Shown here piece by piece: positions 8,811-17,604 of a stretch of DNA of 41,847 nt. The stretch lies in assembly GCA_021848545.1 (NCBI GenBank), contig JAJZUL010000005.1, forward strand, positions 68,610-110,456, written 5' to 3'. The notes under the pieces were generated by a model that was not told the origin of the DNA, did not search any database, and saw nothing but the letters and a program-made list of their open reading frames with translations. The translations under genes and the position numbers were made by a program. Position 1 is the first letter of the stretch. Each line of letters begins with the position of its first letter. This stretch comes from Pseudomonadota bacterium (GTDB lineage Bacteria; Pseudomonadota; Alphaproteobacteria; Rhodospirillales; Magnetospirillaceae).

Positions 8811-9888
8811 CAGCTTCACCGTCGCTTCCTCCGTCGGCGATTACGAAGTCCGTCTGGGCCGCGGTCTTCTGTCCGATATGGCGGAGCGCCATCCCGACCT
8901 GATCGTCGTCGCCGACGATTTTTTCCGCGACCGTCTGCCGGTGGCGGCGGAGCGGGTTATCTACGTTCCGGCCACCGAGGACGACAAGAGCCTGGAACGG
9001 ATGGCGCCCTTGATCGGTCGCATGCACGCGCTGGGCGTCAATCGCGGCTCTCATCTGCTGGCGGTGGGTGGTGGCGTTGTCCAGGATGTCGCCACCTTTC
9101 TCGCCTCGATCTATATGCGCGGAATCGGCTGGACCTATGTGCCGTCAACCCTGTTGGCGATGACCGATTCCTGTATCGGCGGCAAGTCGTCGATCAATGT
9201 GGACGGTCTGAAGAATCTGGTGGGCAACTTTTATCCGCCGCGTGAGGTCGCGGTCGATCTCGATTTCCTGCATACCCTGGATGCGGTGCAGATCGTCGAC
9301 GGATTGTGCGAGGCGGCGAAGATCTGTTACGCCAAGGGTGATTTCGCCGGCTATCTGGCGGACGGGCCGACGGTTTCGAGCGAACCCGAGGCGGCGCGCG
9401 CCGTTGTCGCCCGCGCTCTTCATTCCAAGCGTTGGTTCATCGAAACCGATGAATTCGACCGCGCCGAGCGCCTGTTGCTGAATTTCGGCCATACCTTCGG
9501 CCACGCCATCGAATCGGGCAGCAATTTCGCCATCAGCCATGGCGTGGCGGTCGGCATCGGCACCATCATCGCCACCAGCTTTTCCCTACAGAACGGCCTG
9601 TTGACGAAAGCCGGTGAAGAGGCGACCGCCGCCTTAACGGGCCATATGGTGGATCTTTTGGCCCATGTGCCCGGTCTGTCGGACAAGGTGGCGGCGTTGG
9701 ACAGGAAGGCCATCGTGGGCCGTTTCGACAGCGACAAGAAACATCGGGCGGATATGTACCGTATCGTCGTTCCCGTCGGCGACGGGGCTTTGGAATTGCG
9801 GGGCGTTCCGCGAACCGAGGACGGCCGCGCGTTGGTGGCCGCGGCGTTCGCCGCCGGCCTGGATCGCGTTCAAAACGACGTGCGATAA
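8794..9888 (+). CDS. 3-dehydroquinate synthase-like sugar phosphate cyclase
   Basis: Member of the sugar phosphate cyclase superfamily (AroB-like), 364 residues. It has the NAD-binding block GGGVVQDVATFLAS, the family segment PSTLLAMTDSCIGGKSSIN and all three expected metal ligands: E173 (CEAAKI), H233 (FGHTFGHAIE) and H249 (ISHGVAVG). Family members make carbocycles: dehydroquinate, 2-deoxy-scyllo-inosose, valiolones. The start at 8794 follows a GGGGGG ribosome site inside the SDR gene; an in-frame ATG at 8704 would lie deep in that gene. It differs from canonical AroB at PSTLLAMTDSC, where AroB usually has PTTLLAQVDSS. No other shikimate gene is nearby. A role in forming a carbocyclic sugar is inferred. 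Confidence 0.85.
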   Translation: MPANCDSFTVASSVGDYEVRLGRGLLSDMAERHPDLIVVADDFFRDRLPVAAERVIYVPATEDDKSLERMAPLIGRMHALGVNRGSHLLAVGGGVVQDVATFLASIYMRGIGWTYVPSTLLAMTDSCIGGKSSINVDGLKNLVGNFYPPREVAVDLDFLHTLDAVQIVDGLCEAAKICYAKGDFAGYLADGPTVSSEPEAARAVVARALHSKRWFIETDEFDRAERLLLNFGHTFGHAIESGSNFAISHGVAVGIGTIIATSFSLQNGLLTKAGEEATAALTGHMVDLLAHVPGLSDKVAALDRKAIVGRFDSDKKHRADMYRIVVPVGDGALELRGVPRTEDGRALVAAAFAAGLDRVQNDVR

Positions 9889-9910
9889 TGTTTCGGTAGG
9901 GTAATGGGCT

Positions 9911-10900
9911 ATGGCCGACAGATCTAAGCGTCTTATCTCCATCATCATTCCCGCCTATAACGAGCGCGACAACGTCGATGAACTGGCGCGCCGTTTGCGG
10001 GGCGTGTTCGATGCCAATCCCAAATACGATTTCGAGACGATCATCATCGAGAACGGTTCCGAAGATGATTCTTTCGACAAATTGATGGCGGTGCATCAGG
10101 CCGATTCGCGTTTCAAGATCATCCAGTTGGCCCGCAATTTCCGCATGGACGGCGGTCTGACCGCGGGATTGCACTATGCCGACGGTGACGCGGCGGTGAT
10201 CATGACCGCCGATCTTCAGGACCCGCCGGAACTGATCAGCCAATTCATCGCCAAATGGGAAGAAGGCTACGAGAACGTCTATGGCATCGTCACCCGGCGG
10301 GTGGGGACCAGCGCGATCCGGCGGATGAATTCGCAACTGTTCTATTACGTCGCCAATAAGCTGACCGGCGGCATGATCCCGCGCAATGTCAGCGATTTCC
10401 GCCTGATCGATCGCAAGGTCTACAAGACGATCAACGTCATGGACGAACGCAACCGCTTTCTTCGCGGCCTGTTCGCCTGGGTCGGGTTCAAATCCATCGG
10501 CATTCCCCACGAACGGCCGCCCCGGGTGGCGGGCGTGTCGGGCGCCCATACCTTGAAGGTGCTGGAACTGGCGCTGAAGGGGATTTTCGCCCATTCCTAT
10601 GTGCCGCTGAAGCTGATCAGCACCACTGGAATCGGCCTGTCGGTTCTGTCCGTGCTGGCCTTTATCGGCTTGGTGATCCGCACCCTGGTCTGGGGTGTGC
10701 CCTTCCCCGGTTTCGGCACCATCGTCGCCTTGATCCTGCTGATGTTCGGCATTCTGTTCACCATGCTGGGGATTCTGGCCGAATATGTCGGTTTGATTTA
10801 CGAAGAGGTGAAGCGGCGTCCCAATTTCGTCGTCCGCAATTTGGTCGGATTGGAGAAGACGGCCGGGGACGGGGCGCAGAGCGCCGAGGCGTCCCGATGA
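9911..10900 (+). CDS. family 2 glycosyltransferase, GtrB/DPM1-like, membrane-anchored
   Basis: GT2 enzyme of 329 residues that probably moves a sugar from a nucleotide donor to undecaprenyl phosphate on the inner face of the membrane. The GT-A domain starts SIIIPAYNERDNVDEL and has the DLQDPPELI metal/donor motif. Two long C-terminal hydrophobic helices (about 235-260 and 265-295) match the GtrB/ArnC/DPM1 group. Its last four bases overlap the GtrA-like gene (ATGA). It follows the putative sugar operon by 22 bases, so its donor may be the sugar made upstream. That link is inferred. Confidence 0.9.
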   Translation: MADRSKRLISIIIPAYNERDNVDELARRLRGVFDANPKYDFETIIIENGSEDDSFDKLMAVHQADSRFKIIQLARNFRMDGGLTAGLHYADGDAAVIMTADLQDPPELISQFIAKWEEGYENVYGIVTRRVGTSAIRRMNSQLFYYVANKLTGGMIPRNVSDFRLIDRKVYKTINVMDERNRFLRGLFAWVGFKSIGIPHERPPRVAGVSGAHTLKVLELALKGIFAHSYVPLKLISTTGIGLSVLSVLAFIGLVIRTLVWGVPFPGFGTIVALILLMFGILFTMLGILAEYVGLIYEEVKRRPNFVVRNLVGLEKTAGDGAQSAEASR

Positions 10901-11295
10901 AACTGTTGAAGAGCCAGCAGCAGCGGTTCCTACTTGCCGGTGGCTTCAATACGGCCATGGGGCTGTTTCTTTTTCCTGTCGCGCAAACGATATTGGGGCC
11001 GCTCGGCGTAAGCTATATGGTCACTCTGGTTGCGTGTACATTTTATGTAATATTGCAAGCCTATGCGTTAGGGCGTTGGTTTGTATTCAATTCCCGCCAG
11101 AAGCCGTTTCGGGAATTCATTTTTTTCTCGGCGTTTCAATGGGGGTATTTCGCGTTCAATCTTGTGGCGCTGCCGGCCATCGTTACGGTTTGGAAACTTG
11201 ACCCCCGGATCGTCCAGTTTTGCATTTCCTGTATTGCGACCGTGTGCAGCTATTTTTGGCAATCCCGAGTTGTCTTCCGGGTCAGCGCATCGTGA
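10897..11295 (+). CDS. GtrA-like membrane protein (putative lipid-linked sugar flippase)
   Basis: Small membrane protein of 132 residues with four hydrophobic segments, typical of the GtrA family (about 120-140 residues). It opens QQRFLLAGGFNTAMGLFLFPV, the usual family start, and ends with a Y/W-rich helix, SYFWQSRVVFR. GtrA proteins are thought to move undecaprenyl-phosphate-linked sugars across the inner membrane for addition to LPS on the periplasmic side. The four-base overlap with the GtrB-like gene supports a working pair. Base composition turns AT-richer here and stays so into the next gene. Confidence 0.85.
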   Translation: MKLLKSQQQRFLLAGGFNTAMGLFLFPVAQTILGPLGVSYMVTLVACTFYVILQAYALGRWFVFNSRQKPFREFIFFSAFQWGYFAFNLVALPAIVTVWKLDPRIVQFCISCIATVCSYFWQSRVVFRVSAS

Positions 11296-11391
11296 TGCTT
11301 ACTGTCAATGCGCGGACAGGTATGAAATTGAACTGGAAAAATATCGTATGGCGAGGGAGGGGGCTGTTCTGCCGTCTTTTGGGGCGTTGAG

Positions 11392-13905
11392 ATGAAAATT
11401 CGACTTAAAGATATACTTCTACTGCATTACGCAATTATAGCCGCACCGGTTTACACGCTATCTGAGTTTATCGCCCGCTGGCTGTGGAAAGAGGTTTTAT
11501 TTTTTTCTGGACCCGATGTGCGGGAATCTTCTTTTATAATAAGCTGGGCGTACATCCCGAAAAATCCAAAAATAGAGGATATTTTATTTTACGCCATATC
11601 ATTCTCTATTTTCTCGCTAGCGCTGTATTTTTACATAATCGTTGGGCGCCTTGCCGTTCGCCACATCACTGTGCGGTGGTGGAAGATTGCTCTATATTTA
11701 TTATCGGAGTCCGTATTTGTTTACGCCTTTTCGCTAAAAGGTGGAGAGCATATCGCCCCGTTTTTTGCCGTGATGTGTCTCTTTGTGCCGTTTATCATTT
11801 ATAGAATTGGTCGAGGACTCTCCGATGCCAGGGCGGTTCGTTGGGCCTTGCCTGTCGCCGCGGTGGCGGCCGTCATCGAGATTGGACTCACGGTCTCGTT
11901 GTATGTTCCTCCGCATCTTCGAGTTCTTAACGAGTATGCTGATTTGCCCGATTATACGCGGATGGCTGACGGGCGTCTGATCGAGAACGCACGATATGCC
12001 GCCGCCCATGATATCCGGCATTATTGGTACGAAAATCCCTGCCTGATTCAGCCGGGCGCTCAGACGGCACAGGCTGCCTGCATCGCTTTGCCCCGCAGTG
12101 TATTCCACTCACCTCTTGACGCTCTGTCCCTGTTTCCGCCTCAAAGCGGTTTGGAATATCGATGGGATAGCCAAACGCTGATCGCCTATATTCAGCCGTC
12201 CCGCGATCAAATGTCCAAGATACAAGCGTTGTGGCATCTCTCGAATGCCGATCCCCGCCTATCCCGCTGGACGCGTGATCTGAAGGTTTTGCGACTGTAT
12301 GGGAAGGGGGGGTACGCTGATAAACCCTTTGCGACCGGAGTGTCGGCGCAGAAAACGTTGTCGGAATTTATAGATAAAAATTCCGCATATATGTCCGATC
12401 AGAATCAACTTGGGATGTCGTTTTATAATTATGCCTATGTGTATCTGCCGTCATTGGAGATAGACAGTAACCATAAGAATGCAATACTGCCAAGTCAATA
12501 CGGGTACGGAAGTTCATATATATATTCTTGGGTTATGAGTCACGTTACGGGTGTGACGTTTCAGGGATTTTCAAAAATATATTGGTATGAGTTTGTTATA
12601 TATTGCGCATTGTTATTGGCGGCATCCGCTTATATCGGGGGGTGGTGGGGCGCAATTATTGGGGGAGTTGTATGTGAAATCGGCCTTCTCTTGACGGGTG
12701 GGTATGCCCTCCAATTTGCCCCTGGCTATAATCCGGCACGGCATCTTCCGGAGATCTTCGCATTCGTCTTCCTGTATCTGGACTATCGCTATCACCGACG
12801 CTGGACATTTGTTTTGCGGGTGGCGGCAATCGCTCTGTTCCTGTGGTGGAACAAGCAGTTCGGGTTATTTTTCTTCGCCGGAAGTATCGCGTGGCGCCTG
12901 GTCTTGATCGCCGTAGGGGAACGTCTGCGGTGGCGGGACGTGGTGGAACTGGTCGCGGAAGTCGCCGTCGGGGGCATGGTTTTGTTCTGGCTGCCGGCCT
13001 CCGAAGGTAACGGTCTCCAATATTATACGCTGATGGGGCTGAGCGTTGCGCCCGTGTCCGGGGGCGTTCTGGCCGCCTGGTTGGCCGTGTGGAGTATTTT
13101 GTTGGTTGCTCCGCTGCGGCGCCTGGCGATGCCGGCGGAAGGGGGGGCTGCTGGAGGGCCGCTCCGGGATGCGCGGCTGAATATGGCCGGTGCCGGTTTT
13201 CTTTATTGCGCCATGGCCAGTCTATACGCCATTTGGAATCCGTCTCCGGAACATGTGGCCGCGGTGATCCTGTGCGCGACGTTGCCATTGGTGGCTCTGG
13301 TCACCACCGCCATGGGATCGGTTGCCAAGGAGGCGACCGCATTCATCGTGCTCGCTCTGGCGCCGGCGCTCGTTCCAATGGCGCAATCACATTCAGCGCT
13401 GCAACGCGTTTTTCATGACCATGAGCTGTTCGAATGGTCGTTCCCCGGATTTCACGGCAAGGTGACCGCCGATCCGGCGCCGGTGGCGGCAAGCCTTGCT
13501 CTGATCGACAAGGTCCAGCCTGCTGGCCGGCTCTATCTGCTGTCCCGCTTTGACGGGATGCTCGACATCGTCGGCAACCGGTTGCCGGCCTTACCCTATA
13601 TCGATTTGAAAAGCGCCGTGGTCAGCCATCAGATGGTCGACAGGGTCGTCGCCGAAATTGAGGCGGCGAAGCCGCCGGTGATCTTTGTTGACCGGGACCT
13701 GTGGGCGCCGCGCGCCGACGAGATCGTGTGGTCGACATCGGCAAATTCCAAAACGGAGACTAAGCCCGACTCCACCATGCTGATGCGCGTTGGCCAGTTG
13801 ACCGCCCTCGGCATGGTGGGCCACGAGCTGGCGGCATGTTATACGCCGGGGCGGGCGCAGGGATTGTTGCGGGTCTGGCGCCGCACTTGCGGAGAAGGCG
13901 GATGA
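11392..13905 (+). CDS. large polytopic membrane protein, GT-C-like, function unknown (paralogue A)
   Basis: Protein of 837 residues that I cannot assign to a named family. Hydrophobic helices occupy about residues 1-180. A long hydrophilic stretch (about 180-370) is followed by further helices to about 660. The last 170 residues look soluble. This layout recalls GT-C glycosyltransferases or polysaccharide polymerases. It shares an ordered set of motifs with the next gene: SQYGYG, NPARHLPEIFAFVFLYL, IWNPSPEHVA, PPVIFVD and a C-terminal ACYTPG...LLRVWRR. Bases for the N-terminal half (to about 12.6 kb) are strikingly AT-rich compared with the GC-rich remainder. It overlaps the next gene by four bases. 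A periplasmic glycosyl- or phosphotransferase role is a guess. Confidence 0.75.
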   Translation: MKIRLKDILLLHYAIIAAPVYTLSEFIARWLWKEVLFFSGPDVRESSFIISWAYIPKNPKIEDILFYAISFSIFSLALYFYIIVGRLAVRHITVRWWKIALYLLSESVFVYAFSLKGGEHIAPFFAVMCLFVPFIIYRIGRGLSDARAVRWALPVAAVAAVIEIGLTVSLYVPPHLRVLNEYADLPDYTRMADGRLIENARYAAAHDIRHYWYENPCLIQPGAQTAQAACIALPRSVFHSPLDALSLFPPQSGLEYRWDSQTLIAYIQPSRDQMSKIQALWHLSNADPRLSRWTRDLKVLRLYGKGGYADKPFATGVSAQKTLSEFIDKNSAYMSDQNQLGMSFYNYAYVYLPSLEIDSNHKNAILPSQYGYGSSYIYSWVMSHVTGVTFQGFSKIYWYEFVIYCALLLAASAYIGGWWGAIIGGVVCEIGLLLTGGYALQFAPGYNPARHLPEIFAFVFLYLDYRYHRRWTFVLRVAAIALFLWWNKQFGLFFFAGSIAWRLVLIAVGERLRWRDVVELVAEVAVGGMVLFWLPASEGNGLQYYTLMGLSVAPVSGGVLAAWLAVWSILLVAPLRRLAMPAEGGAAGGPLRDARLNMAGAGFLYCAMASLYAIWNPSPEHVAAVILCATLPLVALVTTAMGSVAKEATAFIVLALAPALVPMAQSHSALQRVFHDHELFEWSFPGFHGKVTADPAPVAASLALIDKVQPAGRLYLLSRFDGMLDIVGNRLPALPYIDLKSAVVSHQMVDRVVAEIEAAKPPVIFVDRDLWAPRADEIVWSTSANSKTETKPDSTMLMRVGQLTALGMVGHELAACYTPGRAQGLLRVWRRTCGEGG

Positions 13906-16478
13906 CGACGCCATCGGAAACGCGGTTTCTACCGGGGTCGGTGGCGGCGCGGTGGACATTCGCCGCTCTGGTCGCCCCGTTCATGGCATTGATCCTGGCC
14001 ATCGGCGAGATCGCGGCGCGGTATCTCGCGCATTGGGATCACGGGGTGTTCGCGTGGCTGGACCCCCACCCGCTTCCCAAGATCATACCCATGGCCGTGT
14101 ATTCGGCGGCGTTCTTTGTCGTTTTCGCGGCGGCGCTGGCGAGCGTGATCTCGTTTCGCCATCCCCGTCCGTTCGACCGTTATTTGCCCCCGGTGGCGCC
14201 GCTCCTGTTTTTTTCGGCGGCGGTTTCGGCGGTGCTGCTGTCGGTGTTGTCGGGGCTTCTGCTTCGCGACAAACACTTTCATGTCGGCGAAGCGGCCGAT
14301 GTCGCTGCCGTCGCCGTGTTGGGCGTGCCCTGGCTGCATGGGTTGGCGGTCCGGTACCGGAACCGGCATATTTCCGTGGCGTGGGGATGGGCGGTCCTTG
14401 CGTTCGCGGTCTTGCCCATGGTGCTGGCGCTGGGGGTAACCCCTTTCCATATCGGCAACGAGTTTCTGTCGCTGAGCGAACAGACCGACAAGACGGGCGG
14501 GCGTCACGTCGACAATGTCCGGTTCATCAATCGGACTCACCTCGAAGGTCTGCAAATTCCGGATCCGCGGAATCCGGCCCTGAAACCCGGGGGGGATACG
14601 GTCGCGATCAAAGCTGGAAATGCAGCGGCGGCGCGTATCGCGTGGGGGCTGGTCAAGAGCGCGCAGCAAAATTACTGGTATAATCCGAACACAAACGATC
14701 TAACGATATTTGGCGGAGTCGGTCTGACCGATTATTTTTTGCTGAAGACGGCCGTCATTTCAAAAGATATGGATAAACTTCAGGACATAATGATATCCGG
14801 TGTCCGGCGAAAAATAGCGGGAGATAGTAGATTTTACAACTCGACGGAAAAGGAGTTCCTTCGCCTGAATTCAATTGAGCTTGGCCGCCAGCTCGTTCTC
14901 GGGAAATTTTTCTATGCACAGTATTATTTGTTTCCTCAGGCGGTCGCGCAGCTTGGCTCCGGGCGCGTTCATCACTGGTCCCAATATGGCCGCGGCCTAA
15001 CGGATAGCATTGCCGCACTCCTCCGTATGGTCCCGGAGCGGAGCTGGTTCAATACGTACCTGAAATTTATTTATGCAGGATATCCGATATATCTATTGTA
15101 TGCGCTTGGCATGGCGATGTTGATTGGAATTCGCCGATGGGAGTTGGTGTTTGTCGGTGCGGTAATCGTAGGGACCTATCTGATTCCCAGCCTTGAAACG
15201 ATTCGTCTGGGCGATGACCTTTCGCCGTGGCGTCACGGATTCGATTTCCTGGCCTTGTTCGTGTTGTATCGGACTATTGCCCGTCCCCGGTGGTGGGCCA
15301 TGGCGGCTCTCGCGGCCCTTATTCCCGCGGCCTGTTTCTGGTCGAGAGAGACCGGACTGTTTTTGGGCGTGGCGATGGCATTCGGACTGGCCGTTGCCGC
15401 GCCGCTCGTGTCCCTCCGGCGGAACGTCCGTTATGCGTGGGGCGGCGCGGCGGTTATGGCGGCGGGGTTGGCCGCATACGGCTATCATATGGGCAATCCC
15501 CATGCCCAGACGGTCTTTCTGGCGTTTCTCTATGGGGTCGATACGCCGCAGATTCCCCAGGGAATGGTCTCTGGGCTGGCCGCGCTTTTTGCGGCCGTTA
15601 TGGCTGGGTGGTGGCTGCTGCGTCCGCGCCCGGCGGATGATGGCGCACGCCGCGCGGACTGGGTCGTGGCGGGCGCCGCCATCGTCTACTCCGCCTGCGG
15701 CGCGACCTATTTTATCTGGTTTCCGATGCCTCACCACCTCGCCTTGATGGCGCCAACGGTCGGCGTACCCCTGGTGCTGATGTTCAAGAGGATTCCGGGG
15801 ACGTGGCCGGACAAAAAGGCGGTCGCCACCATCGCTGTTGTTTACGCATTGACTGGGTGTGCGTTGCTCGGCGTACAGAGGCTGCGGCAATTCCATGGGG
15901 AAATACGACTTTTCAACACCCACAAGGTTTATGACTGGCGAATGCCCGCCGGCCATCTGCGGACGACGGCCGCCCCCCAACTGGTCAGCCGGACGGTTAA
16001 GCAGATCGTGCGCTACAATCCGGGGATAAGGGTCAATATTTTGTCGCCGTGGGAGGTGCTGGTGGTGCCGCTGGCCGGAAAGGCAAAGGCGGGGCCATTC
16101 GTTACGACGGAAGATTCGTTGCTGACCACGAATGATCAGGAAAAACTAATCAAATTTCTTTTGTCGTCTAAAAATAAGATTCTGTTTGTTGATAGCAGAA
16201 TTATGAACGGGATTTATGAGACTCCTATGGCGCCGTGGGCGCAATTGCAGCAATATGTAAAACCGGACAATGATCGAGTCGCTGCTGCCGCAGGGTTGCG
16301 ATTCGTATATAACGCTGTCGCGCCATGCTACGCGTTGGTGAATCGGGGGCCGTTGCTGTCGGTCTATCGCCGCAAGGCCGGCGTCGGTCCAGGGGCGTCC
16401 TGCGTGCGTATGGAATGGATACATCCGGCAACGGGGGGCGGTATCCGGATCGCTCGCGGTAAACCAACCGGACACTGA
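13902..16478 (+). CDS. large polytopic membrane protein, GT-C-like, function unknown (paralogue B)
   Basis: Protein of 858 residues from the ATG at 13902 in an ATGA overlap with the preceding gene; an in-frame ATG at 13836 lies within that gene and is disfavoured. About six N-terminal helices span roughly 20-190. A hydrophilic stretch (about 195-365), a second membrane block to about 680 and a C-terminal soluble part follow. Motifs match the previous protein in order: SQYGRG, SPWRHGFDFLALFVLY, IWFPMPHHLA, KILFVDSRI and APCYALV...LLSVYRRK. Similarity is patchy, so duplication would be old. An AT-rich island covers about 14.69-15.12 kb. The gene lies in a polysaccharide locus with no other recognised polymerase, so a polymerase or lipid-linked glycosyltransferase role is possible but unproven. 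Confidence 0.75.
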   Translation: MTTPSETRFLPGSVAARWTFAALVAPFMALILAIGEIAARYLAHWDHGVFAWLDPHPLPKIIPMAVYSAAFFVVFAAALASVISFRHPRPFDRYLPPVAPLLFFSAAVSAVLLSVLSGLLLRDKHFHVGEAADVAAVAVLGVPWLHGLAVRYRNRHISVAWGWAVLAFAVLPMVLALGVTPFHIGNEFLSLSEQTDKTGGRHVDNVRFINRTHLEGLQIPDPRNPALKPGGDTVAIKAGNAAAARIAWGLVKSAQQNYWYNPNTNDLTIFGGVGLTDYFLLKTAVISKDMDKLQDIMISGVRRKIAGDSRFYNSTEKEFLRLNSIELGRQLVLGKFFYAQYYLFPQAVAQLGSGRVHHWSQYGRGLTDSIAALLRMVPERSWFNTYLKFIYAGYPIYLLYALGMAMLIGIRRWELVFVGAVIVGTYLIPSLETIRLGDDLSPWRHGFDFLALFVLYRTIARPRWWAMAALAALIPAACFWSRETGLFLGVAMAFGLAVAAPLVSLRRNVRYAWGGAAVMAAGLAAYGYHMGNPHAQTVFLAFLYGVDTPQIPQGMVSGLAALFAAVMAGWWLLRPRPADDGARRADWVVAGAAIVYSACGATYFIWFPMPHHLALMAPTVGVPLVLMFKRIPGTWPDKKAVATIAVVYALTGCALLGVQRLRQFHGEIRLFNTHKVYDWRMPAGHLRTTAAPQLVSRTVKQIVRYNPGIRVNILSPWEVLVVPLAGKAKAGPFVTTEDSLLTTNDQEKLIKFLLSSKNKILFVDSRIMNGIYETPMAPWAQLQQYVKPDNDRVAAAAGLRFVYNAVAPCYALVNRGPLLSVYRRKAGVGPGASCVRMEWIHPATGGGIRIARGKPTGH

Positions 16479-16479
16479 C

Positions 16480-17604
16480 ATGACGCGCGCCGTCTCCGCC
16501 CTGCACCCCCCACCCGGCCGCCACCCCTATTATATTGTCGCGCCTCCCTATACGCGGTTTTCGGCGGGAGCCAGGGTGCTCCATCTGCTGTGCCACGCCT
16601 TGAACTCTGTGGGGCAGACGGCCTTTCTCGTGGACAAGGACGGCTGTCCGCCGGGAACGCCCTTCGTTCATCCCGATCTTCTGACCCCCAGGCTGTCGGC
16701 GGAGGTTGTCGACTACCATTTCGCGGCGGGGCTCACTCCCGTCACCGTTTATCCCGAGGTGGTTGAGGGGAATCCTTTCAGTGCACCGCTGGTGGTGCGC
16801 TATGTCCTTAATTTCCCCGGCCTTCTTGGTGGAGACAGCATCTATCCCCCGTCCGAACTGTGTTACGGCTATTCACGGTCGCTGGCGGAAAGTGCCGGAG
16901 CCCCGGACAACATCCTGTTCATCCCGGCATCGGATACCGCCGTGTTTCATCCGCCGCAGCAGCCGGTCAGGCGACAGGGGAGCTGCTTTTACGCCGTGAA
17001 ATACCGGAGCCAGAATGTCGGTCCGTTGCTGCCGCGGACCGCGGGCGCCGTCGAAATCACGCGGGATATGTCGCAGCAGGATATGGCCGCTTTGTTCCAA
17101 CGGTCGGAATGGTTGTTTTGCTATGAAAATACGGCGGCGGCCTTGGAAGCGACGTTGTGCGGGTGTCCGGCGGTGTTTCTGCCCAACGCCCATCTCACCG
17201 AGCGGATCGGCGACGATGTCGTCGGTTGGGACGGCTACGCCTGGGGTGACGGCCCCGACGAACTGGAGCGCGCGGCGCGGACGGTCGGGGCGGCCTGGGA
17301 CAATTATTTGAAGTCTATCGAAGGGTTCTGGTCTCAACTGGATCTTTTCATCGCCCGAACCCAGGCGCGCGCCGTGGCGACGCCGTATGGCGCCGTCATG
17401 CGGGTGCCGTTGCCGAGGCCTGGCCGCTGGCGGCAAGAAGGGGTTTTGTGGTGGAACGCTATTCGATATGTTCTCCGTCGCGAGGGCGTGCGGGGACTCG
17501 CTTGCCGCGTGTCGCGGCGATTGTGGTCGGGCAAGCGGTCGAAAGAGTCGGTGGTTGGGGGAAAGGCCTGGCGGTCTTCCGCAGAGGGGAAAAGATGTGA
17601 TTAG
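16480..17604 (+). CDS. putative GT-B fold glycosyltransferase
   Basis: Cytoplasmic-looking protein of 374 residues starting one base after the previous stop. An N-terminal Rossmann-like part starts YYIVAPPYTRFSAGARVLHLL, with the G-A-x-x-L-H pattern typical of GT-B transferases. The C-terminal part has YENTAAALEATLCGCPAVFLPN, which looks like the donor-binding E-x-x-x-x-G-x-P block of GT4-type enzymes. The tail after about residue 310 is basic and may lie at the membrane. It probably adds one sugar of the repeat unit. Donor, linkage and exact GT family are not determinable. Its end overlaps the next gene by eight bases. Confidence 0.7.
   Translation: MTRAVSALHPPPGRHPYYIVAPPYTRFSAGARVLHLLCHALNSVGQTAFLVDKDGCPPGTPFVHPDLLTPRLSAEVVDYHFAAGLTPVTVYPEVVEGNPFSAPLVVRYVLNFPGLLGGDSIYPPSELCYGYSRSLAESAGAPDNILFIPASDTAVFHPPQQPVRRQGSCFYAVKYRSQNVGPLLPRTAGAVEITRDMSQQDMAALFQRSEWLFCYENTAAALEATLCGCPAVFLPNAHLTERIGDDVVGWDGYAWGDGPDELERAARTVGAAWDNYLKSIEGFWSQLDLFIARTQARAVATPYGAVMRVPLPRPGRWRQEGVLWWNAIRYVLRREGVRGLACRVSRRLWSGKRSKESVVGGKAWRSSAEGKRCD

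Noticed and set aside
8794-9888. Housekeeping aroB
   Set aside because: No aroK or other shikimate gene is adjacent, the signature differs, and it is translationally linked to sugar genes. Not excluded outright.
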